From Melitaea cinxia (lineage: Eukaryota; Arthropoda; Insecta; Lepidoptera; Nymphalidae): a stretch of DNA of 64,000 bases. The position numbers were made by a program, and so were the translations under genes. The stretch covers positions 12,049,210-12,113,209 of the forward strand of contig NC_059398.1 in assembly GCF_905220565.1 (NCBI RefSeq). The letters are read 5' to 3'. A model generated the notes under the pieces. The model was not told where the DNA came from. It saw nothing but the letters and a program-made list of their open reading frames with translations, and did not search any database. Below, one piece after another: positions 55,793-64,000 of this stretch (position 1 is its first letter; every line of letters starts with the position of its first letter).

Positions 55793-57255
55793 CTGCAAAA
55801 AATAAAAATACATTTTTATGCTTTTAACCAATTTCAATATTAAGAAAATCAACACATGTTAATGTTTAAAAAATTTTTGAGCGTATTTCTTCGGCACAGA
55901 AATGTGTAATTAAAACTGGTTGTATTATTACTGATTGGGTATATAATATATTCATGCAGTTTTTTAGCGATGAAATTAAGTTCTCACAATCTTGTTTATT
56001 TATAACCGGTGCTGAGTAACTCATTTTCTTATTATATATATATAAATTATTATATTGACTAATACAATAACTGAAATCAGAAAAGTTTCTACTATTAGCA
56101 TGAAATGGTTATTTACTAACTTTTTAATAGTTATTAAAGTTTACGCGAATTTTACTCATTTAATGAAACAACTTTTTTTCGGATTTTACCGCGATAAAAT
56201 CCGAAAAAAGTTGTTTCATTAAATGAGTTACCTGCTATATGTAAAATATTAAATATTTACTTCCCATATTTATCACTAAATATTATACCTTAAACCAGTT
56301 TTTTAATAAAACGAGAGAAAAAAACAGTAATTATTAAAGGCTTATAAACAATGTATGGCGGAATTATTCTTCTTTTATAGGTCTACAAGAATGGCATCTA
56401 TTTTAATTATGATTTGCTATAACCATTCTAAAATTAAAAAAAAAAATGTTCCTTAACAATTCAGTAGGCTATTGGAAAGCTATTTACAATGTTAATCCTT
56501 ATCAACTTAAATAAACAAGTTACTTTAAGCATTTTATATAACATTAAAATTATTCTTTACATCATTTTGTTTAAAGAAATACCACGAGTTATCATCAAAT
56601 AAAAAAAAAAACCGCGTGACAATAAATCCAGACGCAGGCCTCATGTCAAAATTTGCTTGATCCGGAACATCTGGAAGTGTACAGACGCGCCTCTCGCTGT
56701 TGTTAAGAGCATAATAATAGTCATACAGGTAGGGCGAGTTACTTAGTATAAGTATAATAGAGTAATAAATAGCTTTTGCCGAAAATTTTAATGAATGTAA
56801 ATAAACGTTTGTTAAGATGTACGAAGTTCCGTGAGCTAGGTTTTATAAATAAGCGTTGGTTGTTTGAAAGAGTAATTTAATGTATGTTTTTGAAAATAAT
56901 ATTAGAGTTGTCACATGGTTGTCACTTGATGTCACTAGCCGCGATAAGATCGTTCATATGTAATAAATATTAAAGCAAATATTATAGTAATTGCCTGCGG
57001 TTTTATATATTAATTAGGTTGTACTAACTGGGTTAAATAATTTTATGTATTATTTAAAAACATTATTTTATAGTGGACAAATAAACAATTCAAAATTTTG
57101 AATTAGAATAGGTATAATGTACAATTATTTCTTAGCTTAAACAAGTATTCATTTCGAAGTACATAAAATTTTAAAATCTGACACTATTTTTTACAGAAAA
57201 TTATGCATGTATTTTGTATACTCTAGTATGGAAAGTAGTGCAAAGAGTAAAATAT
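55793..57255. other. Upstream of Idh: probable 5'UTR intron and promoter region
   Basis: AT-rich except for a GC-richer patch at about 56605-56715 (AGACGCAGGCCTCATG, ACAGACGCGCCTCTCGCTGT) which is the best local candidate for the Idh promoter or first exon. A long palindrome is at 56154-56228. Confidence 0.35.
56154..56228. repeat. 75-nt palindromic hairpin
   Basis: ACTCATTTAATGAAACAACT leads a 35-nt left arm mirrored by a 34-nt right arm; one extra T on the left and a centre of CCGCGA. The left arm matches a dispersed repeat at 3880-3950. Confidence 0.85.
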
Positions 57256-57431
57256 AGAAGAATGTTTAATAAAAAGTAAACGATAATTTGAGGAACATTT
57301 TTAATGTTTTATTTTAACATACCTGAAATTCTTTCATGACTTTAGAAGAATGTTTAATAAAAAGTAAACGACAATTTGAGGAACATTTTTAACGTTTTAT
57401 TTTAACATACCTGAAATTCTTTCATGACTTT
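57256..57431. repeat. 88-bp tandem duplication
   Basis: Two adjacent units (57256-57343, 57344-57431) beginning AGAAGAATGTTTAATAAAAA and ending TTCTTTCATGACTTT, differing at two or three positions. Confidence 0.9.
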
Positions 57432-57472
57432 ATATAACTTAAAAAAAATTAAAAAATATTCTAAAAAATATA

Positions 57473-58715
57473 ACGCAAAAGTGTTCGTCTACCCTTGTCA
57501 CTCACGCAAAATAGTTCGTCTACCACTTAGTTGTGTCGCCTTTGCTCTCAATGACAGATTTAATGCGAAGAGGCATGGTTGCAACCAGCGCTGCACACTT
57601 CTCAGGCTAATTGACTCCCAGACAGCCAAGAGTTTAGCCTTTAAGTGGCTCTTCCATCTTGATGGATTTTAGGGAGAACTTTTTTATTTTCCACCATAGC
57701 GTTTCAATCGGCGACAAGTCCGGGCAGTTAGATGGCCATTCGATTGTAAGGATGCCTTTCGCCAGTAGCCACGTCTTTGTTGTCCTTGCAGTACGGCAGG
57801 AAGCACCATCCTGTTGAAAAATGAAGGAATCTTGATGTTTGAGTGACGGAATAGAGGGCAGTAAATTTTCTTCCAAAAGGTTTTGATACCGTGCAGAATT
57901 GATAGAACCATCCACAAACTTCATACCACCAACACCTTGTGCAGACATGCAGCCCTATATCACAAGAGACGCCGAAAACTTCACTTTGCGTTTGAGACAA
58001 TCAGTATGAAATGCCTCATTTTTGTTCCGAATCACTTTTTTTCCTTTTTTCGCCGACTGTCACTTCAAATTTGGACTCGTCCCTCCAAATGATACTACGC
58101 CACTGACCGGAAGTCCAATTAAAAGGATCACGAGCAAACTTCAACCTCTTTTTCTTTTGTACAGCAGTCAACAGTGGTTTCTCCTTAACGGCGTAAAATT
58201 CGTAACCCATGGTTTTTAGGGCTCTTTTATAAATATCAACTGAGACGTCTTTGTGAATCACGTCCTTCCATTGCACCGTGAGTTCTCCAGCTCGAGCACG
58301 ATTATTTTTGATAATTTTCTTCAGGAATCTGTTTTCTGCTGCACTTGTGATGCGTGGTCTACCAGTTTTCTTCAAGCAAGAAGTCGTTCCATTCTTTTTA
58401 TAGTGCTGAATGCTAGATTGAACTGTAGACCTGGGAAGTATCAAGTCTTTAGATATTTGGTAACTTGATTTGCCAGCATCGAACCCACAAACTATTCGCT
58501 TTCGAAGCACTTCACACACGGGTATGCCACGACCCATTTTTATTTGAAAACTAATGAAAAAAACTGAAATTTTCAGAATTTATACTGGTTCACTTGACAA
58601 ATGACACAGAAATACTTTTATAAATTTAAATTATGCAACATAATTGTACAAAGAAGGAATAATCACCGATAGACGAACTCTTGCATCGATTAAAAATTAG
58701 ACGAACTATTTTGCT
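57473..58715 (-). mobile_element. Tc1-like transposon, defective
   Basis: 1243 bp with TA on both sides (57471-57472, 58716-58717). The ends match as ACGCAAAAGTGTTCGTCTA and (inverted) AGCAAAATAGTTCGTCTA. Each end also has a second inner copy of the GTTCGTCTA motif, an IR/DR-like layout. It carries the broken transposase described separately. Confidence 0.75.
57640..58537 (-). pseudogene. Tc1-like transposase, frameshifted
   Basis: First frame (58537-58016): paired helix-turn-helix start (MGRGIPVCEVLRKRIV, KLSSYQIS-like KSSYQISKDL, KKTGRPRITSAAENRFLKKI) and the first catalytic Asp in IIWRDESKFE. Second frame (57948-57634): FIFQQDGASCRTARTTKTWL with the second Asp and CPDLSPIETLWWKIKK with the Glu 34 residues on, the DD34E pattern. 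The two parts are in different frames, with the break between about 57950 and 58040. QDGASCRTA replaces the usual QDNAPCHTA, further decay. Confidence 0.85.
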
Positions 58716-58794
58716 TATAACTTCTTCGAATTTAAAACAGGATATGTATAAATTTAAAGAGCTAAAATATAGTTTATTTGTTCAGTTAAAAAAA

Positions 58795-60005
58795 AAAATG
58801 GCGTAAGTAACGCGATATGCGATAGTTGCTTCAAATTTCAACCACTTATTTATTTCGTCTAGCCCTTTTTGAAGCGTGTGAGATGCAATAGCTGGATTTT
58901 TGCTGCTAGCTAATAGTGCAGTATCATTAGCGAACGTAGCTGTGGTGACTCCTGTTACTACTGGCAGATCTGCCGTGAAGATTGTGTACAACACTGGGCC
59001 CAACACTGATCCCTGCGGGACACCCGTTTTGATATCACGGAAGTCAGACGTTTCTCCTGATTCCTGAACTTGGAAAATCCTGTCCGATAGATATGATTGC
59101 ATCAACATGCAGTAGCTATGTGGAAGATATTTCTTGATCTTATAAAGAAGTCCTTCATGCCACACTTTGTCGAATGCCTGCTGTATATCAAGAAATGCCG
59201 AAGACCATACTCTTTTTTTTCTAGGGATTCTCTTATTGTATAAGTTACTCTATGGACTTGTTCGACTGTTGAGTGGGTTTGTCGAAACCCAAATTGATGG
59301 TCAGGCAGTATTTTGTCTTCAGTCAGAACAGGCAGTCTTTGCCATACAAATTTTTCGAAGACCTTGGACAGAATTGGTAGGAGACTGATCGGACGATAGG
59401 ATTCAACTTCATTTGGTGGTTTACCAACTTTGTGGATCATTATTATTTTAGAGACTTTCCACAGTGCCGGAAAGTATTGTACTCTCAAAATTCCGTTATA
59501 TAGGTGGTCAAGTAAACTACGGCCTTTTCGGTAGCTGTTGTAGTATTTCTTTTGTTATCAGATCGTATCCTGGAGCCTTTCGGTATTTGAGGCCATTTAT
59601 CGTTCGTCACACTTCGATTAACTTTACTGGGTGTGGTGGTAATGCCATCTGATACGGTTGATCTAAAAAGCGTTCCACATTTTTTTGTGCGTCAATATCG
59701 TCTTTTTCGTTGGGTGAGAAAACAGCAGCCAGATGATTAGCAAACACGTTAGCCTTTTCCTGAGCGGTTTTAGCCCAGCTATCATTGCTCTTCCTTATGG
59801 GTGGTTTGGCTAGCTGAGGTTTGTTGTAGAACTTGGTGAATTTCCATAAGGAGTAGTTACTTGATGCGGTAGGCGTAAGAGACGCTAGCTTAGCTTCGAG
59901 TGTAGTATCGTGCCATTCAGTGAAGAATATTCTTAGCTCTCGTATAGCTTTATATGAACATATGAAATTGGCGTTTTGTCGTACTAGCCACTTTGATCCC
60001 AAACA
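58795..60005 (-). pseudogene. Jockey-clade LINE reverse transcriptase, broken
   Basis: Three minus-strand frames in order: a pre-RT part (60002-59607, with EKANVFANHLAAVFSPNE), RT blocks 1-3 (59488-59102, with YRPISLLPILSKVFEKFVWQ and HQFGFRQTHSTVEQVHR), and RT blocks 4-5 (59165-58782, with TGVPQGSVLGPVLYTIFTAD). The active site reads FANDTA instead of FADDTA. Frame shifts or stops separate the parts; both the endonuclease and the 3' end are missing. Confidence 0.85.
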
Positions 60006-60141
60006 TTTCCTCTTTGGTTAAGAATACCAAATTCAAATTTAAACAGCTATTTACTCGTGCATTTGCGTTTCGAAAACTGTTATTCATTTCCTTTTTTTTT
60101 TCCTCTTTTGTTTTTCATCTTTGCGTAACTCAGTTTAAAAA

Positions 60142-60820
60142 ATGGAAAACTTGAAATATCGTGTCTTGTCGAAAACTTTAATTACGGGTTCCATCGTGGC
60201 ACCAGTGATGCAGAAACGGCTCTTAGCATTAATGATGTGTATGGCTGCGGTGTCGCAAAAGAAAAGACAGTGCGTTTTTGTTTCCAACGTTTTCCTTCTG
60301 GAAATTTCGACCTGCAGAACAAGATCCGTGGACGGCCGGAGTCCAAAGTTGATAATGAAGAATTGAAGACAATTATGGAAGCGGATCCATCACAAACAAC
60401 GTCCGAGTTAGCGGCAGGCTGTGGTGTTAGTGATAAAACTGTTTTAATCCACTTGAAGCAAATTGGGAAGGTAAAAAAGTTTGAAAGATGGGCACCTCGT
60501 CAATTGAGTGAAGCAAACCGACAAACGCGCTAAGACTGCTGCGTTACATTACTAAACCGGCACAATAATTAAGGAATTTTAAAGCGAATCATTAGATTAC
60601 GGGAGTTGTCTATTGTCAGCAATTGCCAACCGTGATGGAAAAGCTAACTGCTAAACAACCGAGGCTAGTCAGTCGCTCTAGGCCACTACTGCTTCAGGAC
60701 AACGCTAGACCACACACTGCACAACAGACAGCTACCAAATTAGAGGAGCTTCAATTCATTCTTCAATTCAAGACATTCTATGTCTAAGACATTCACCGTA
60801 CTCCCCGGACCTTGTTCCAA
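60142..60820 (+). pseudogene. mariner transposase remnant
   Basis: Starts MENLKYRVL; after a frame change comes RFCFQRFPSGNFDLQNKIRG, then DPSQTTSELAAGCGVSDKTV and KRWAPRQLSE-like FERWAPRQLSEANRQ. At 60532 a stop follows. Further on, LLLQDNARPHTAQQTATKLE (second catalytic Asp) and SPYSPDLVP (D34D region) are readable. The part with the first catalytic Asp is deleted. The 3' end is cut by the SINE-like insertion at 60821. Confidence 0.8.
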
Positions 60821-61057
60821 CATCATCATCACTTCAGCCTATTGCAGTCCGCTGCTGGACATAGGTCTCCACAAGTTCGCACCAAAAATGGGGTGAACTC
60901 ATGTGTGTTGCCCATAGTCACCACGCTAGGCAGGCGGGTTAGTAACAGCAGGGCTGGCTTTGTTACACCGAAGACATAGCTGCCCGTCTTTGGCCTGTGT
61001 ATTTCAAAGCCAGCAGTTGGATGGTTATCCCGCCATCGATCGGCTTAATAAGTTCCT
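60821..61057 (-). mobile_element. SINE-like (GAT)n family, copy 5 (inverted, 5'-truncated)
   Basis: Starts with inverted tail CATCATCATCACTTCAGCCT and runs to about AAGTTCC; the first third of the element is missing. Inserted in the mariner remnant. Confidence 0.75.
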
Positions 61058-64000
61058 AAATGAAGTAAGTTTACTTTGGGTATGGTTAGTTCATTAAAAT
61101 TTCTTAGTTTTCTAAGAAAAATATCGCTTTAAAAATTGTACTTATTTGAACAATAGTTATTTGTAATTTTAAAATGTCATTATGGACTAACTGAGATACA
61201 AATGGAAAAAAATCTAAATAATGTATCATCAAAAACATAAATATTCCACATATTACTATATTTTTTTATACAGTTTTTAGAGGTTATTGAAAAATAGGAC
61301 TTTAAATTATACATTTCGACCGTTTTAGCTAAGGAGCGACTAATGAAAAAGTTAATAATTTTGTACACAAAATATTAATCGAAATTCTGGTTCATTATGT
61401 TACTATAACAAAGCTTGCTCTGTTACATTTCGAAAATAAAAATTATATGATTGCATGCACTGAGATTAACGACGTCAAAATGTTACAATTCGCAGATTGT
61501 TACTGACTTTTGTGAAATGCCTCTTAATATCAGTGTATACTATTGATATTATTTTGTACTAGCTGTGCCCGCGACTTTGTCTGCGTGGAATTTAACAAAT
61601 AATTTATTGTTCAGTTCGCAGTCATAAAATAAATAAATTTCTAAAATAAAATTAGCCTAAGTTATCTGGAACAAACAGACAGATGACAAAAAGTGTAAAA
61701 AAATGTTATTTTGGCACACGTACCATGTATACATCCACATGCGTTTATAAAAAGCAGTTATTTTAATATTACAAACAGACACTACAATTTTATTTATTTG
61801 TATAGATTAAACAACTTTGAAAATTTCTTTTAGTCTTATAGTTATGGTTAATACGTCATTAAAGTCAATTGTCTGATAAGACAGATCAAAAATTGGAAAC
61901 TTAAATATTAATAAATATTTAACAAACCTTATCTTTTTTTATAAACAATTTTGCTATCAACAAAACCAGCTGAAATATGTAAACACAATATGTAAATGTT
62001 TCATTTATAGCATTAAAAGTAAATTTCATAAATTATTACAAGATTCTAGAAAAAAAAGTCTTAATTTCCATCAAGCATTGTAAACAATTGTTCATTTTAA
62101 ACATGAGAATTGTGACATATATATGATGTATATTAAAGTACAGTAATAAATATTCTTAGTGGCCGATAATATGGAACAATGTAATTTCTAAAATTATATT
62201 AATACCTATTTATAATGTATCTAATACCTTTATCCTTTAGAATAAGGAACAGTGACTCAAAAATTACACCAAAAGATCTGATTTAATTAAAGTGTAACTT
62301 CAATTTGATTACACTTTCAAAATTTTGGAATAATAACAACTAATCTAATTTTATCATTTTTATGTAACTGTTTTCAATATCTGTACCTACATTGCATGCA
62401 ATACTAATATTAGTATGAATATCAACATAATGTTGATAAAACATTGAAAGAAACTTATATATTTTTTTTAATTTCACCTCTTTTTATTTTCTGTGCATCA
62501 AAAATACTCTTATATATTTTTAAATAAAACTAGATCTGTCTAGACTAATGCTATCTTAATTTGTTATAAAATAAAATTAAAATCAAAAATTTCTTTATTC
62601 AAATAGGCTTAAAAAGCAGTCTTGAATCATGATTTCACAAACTATAAAAATATTTAACCAATGTGGTATAAGAGAAAGTATTATGTATGTTAACTTTCAT
62701 TTTTCTACTGATGCTTTTAAAAATCCAAGTAAAAGCTGTTTAAAGTTATTAATAAAAATTAAATATTATTCAAAATGATATCTGTTTACAGAAGGGAATG
62801 GTAAATTCCAGTTAACTAATAATAATATTAACATTTTAACTGAATTTATTTTAAAGTTAGTTATTTAAGCCGTTCGAAAATTACGTCTTAAAATAGTTCT
62901 ACCTTGAACACGAATTTTCCAGGTACAAAGTTCAGGCATTAGGCTAAACAGTTAAATCAAATGCATATTTGAAATCTTCTGAAAAGTTTTTGTATACATA
63001 TTAATTTAAATTTTTGCTCCTCTTTTCACTTACCAAGAATTACAACACCTGTATGTGATATGATAAGGTATTGATACTTATTATTAGTAAAAAGAAACTA
63101 ATGCAACATCCTATCTATACGATAGCGTTCAGTGAACTAGTGAGCAAGATGGAATGTTCGTCCCTCACTGCTAACTTTTAGCCGACACAAACAGGCGTCT
63201 ATTGATTAGAATACATTGACTTAATCAACGAATTATTCATTAGCTTTAATAAATTATACAATTTAAAAAATACATAAAACTAGTACCTTGCTTAGAAAAA
63301 CAATAAAAATGATTTCACACAAAAATAGACTATAATGCTTGTTCCGCGTAATTCGTTAACAACTTAAATCAAGCACAGCTCGCGTAAATATATAACAAAA
63401 TATTTCTTATACACATACAAAATAAACCAACAAAGTAAATTTTAAAAATATAATTACCAAAAAGAGAAAGGCCGATAACTCCCTTGGTCAACAGTCTGAT
63501 ATGATTATCAGACTTCAAACCACAGACGTGTCAATTGAGGACGAATTCATAGACATTTGGTGCGTTCCACCAAGCGACCGCAACGATATCTGTACTCTTT
63601 TGACTGTAAACTTCGAGATTGATGCGAGAGTCACCGTTATTTCGAGTACTGACTCTGCTTAATGGTGTATTGGCGTAGGATCCATCTCTAGACTTTTTTC
63701 AACCTACCCCACCCCAGCCTGCAAAATAATGATATTTGTAATCAAAAAAATACTAATTGATAGATTTTGAATTGCTCAATTCAACTACGTTGTCCTTTTA
63801 AATTGCTCACCTCAAATTATTTAATTAAAAATCAAAATTTTTTTAAAAAAATCAAATATTTTCAAACTCCTATATCTTTTGATGTATACAATATTTTAAA
63901 TTGCTCATAGTGTTAAAAAACTGCTCAAGTTGCATTTATAATTGCTCAAGTATAGTTTGGAACAGATCCACTTCCCTTAATTTTTAAATAAATATAAATA
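61058..64000. other. AT-rich DNA with one inverted Helitron-like end
   Basis: At 61559 the plus strand reads CTAGCTGTGCCCGCGACTTT, the inverse of a Helitron-type 3' end. Short patches of higher GC at 63110-63200 and 63505-63650 have no frame. No gene recognised. Confidence 0.5.

Noticed and set aside
55781..55855. N-terminal extension of Idh (25 further residues)
   Set aside because: A splice acceptor ends 12 bases before the ATG; the extra residues are intron translation and are not a mitochondrial presequence.
1..64000. CRISPR array, operon or rRNA
   Set aside because: No regularly spaced repeats, no bacterial gene organisation and no rRNA-like conserved blocks; the sequence is clearly eukaryotic nuclear DNA.

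Overview
The window looks like nuclear DNA of a moth or butterfly (Lepidoptera). It is very AT-rich and most of it is intron or intergenic DNA full of repeats that are typical of lepidopteran genomes: short retroposons with (GAT)n tails, tRNA-headed SINEs with GGTTCGAA B boxes, small Helitron-like elements ending in a hairpin plus CTAG, a family bounded by ACCGACTTCAA, and remnants of RTE-, Jockey- and CR1-type LINEs, Tc1 and mariner. Exons have standard GT/AG borders. No bacterial, CRISPR or rRNA features are present.

Two host genes can be supported, both on the minus strand. The first (1445-23369, probably reaching 32229) encodes a cysteine-rich protein split over many small exons with long introns. 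Nine exons were assembled by eye; all intron phases agree, giving 549 residues: three EB/EGF-like cysteine modules, a cysteine-free basic linker of about 165 residues, a fourth EB-like module, then four LDL-receptor class A repeats and a stop with no membrane segment. It therefore looks secreted or extracellular. A candidate first coding exon at 32050-32229 has a matching phase-0 donor, sits just downstream of a GC-rich block, and would create a signal-peptide-like stretch at the splice junction. The second gene (54554-55780) is a complete, single-exon NADP-dependent isocitrate dehydrogenase of the cytosolic type with all visible catalytic motifs and a poly(A) signal.

Layout: 1-23.4 kb holds the known exons of the LDLa/EB gene with repeats in the introns. 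23.4-32 kb is probably its first intron and carries a complete, apparently intact pogo/Tigger-like DNA transposon (27739-31060; 29-bp inverted repeats, TA duplication, 5'UTR intron, 712-residue transposase, subterminal iterons). 32-54 kb has no supported host coding exon; it contains a pair of duplicated GC-rich blocks, LINE remnants, a cluster of ACCGACTTCAA elements, nested Helitron-like DNA and a 56-nt perfect-type palindrome. 54-56 kb is the Idh gene. 57.2-61.1 kb is a transposon graveyard (Tc1, Jockey RT, mariner, SINE), and 61.1-64 kb is featureless AT-rich DNA.

The most interesting items are the unassigned EB/LDLa secreted gene with its proposed duplicated promoter/first exon, and the intact pogo-like element with its iteron/hairpin ends and extra C-terminal domain. 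I found no clear evidence of a wholly new biological system. All calls are from reading alone; no database search was run.
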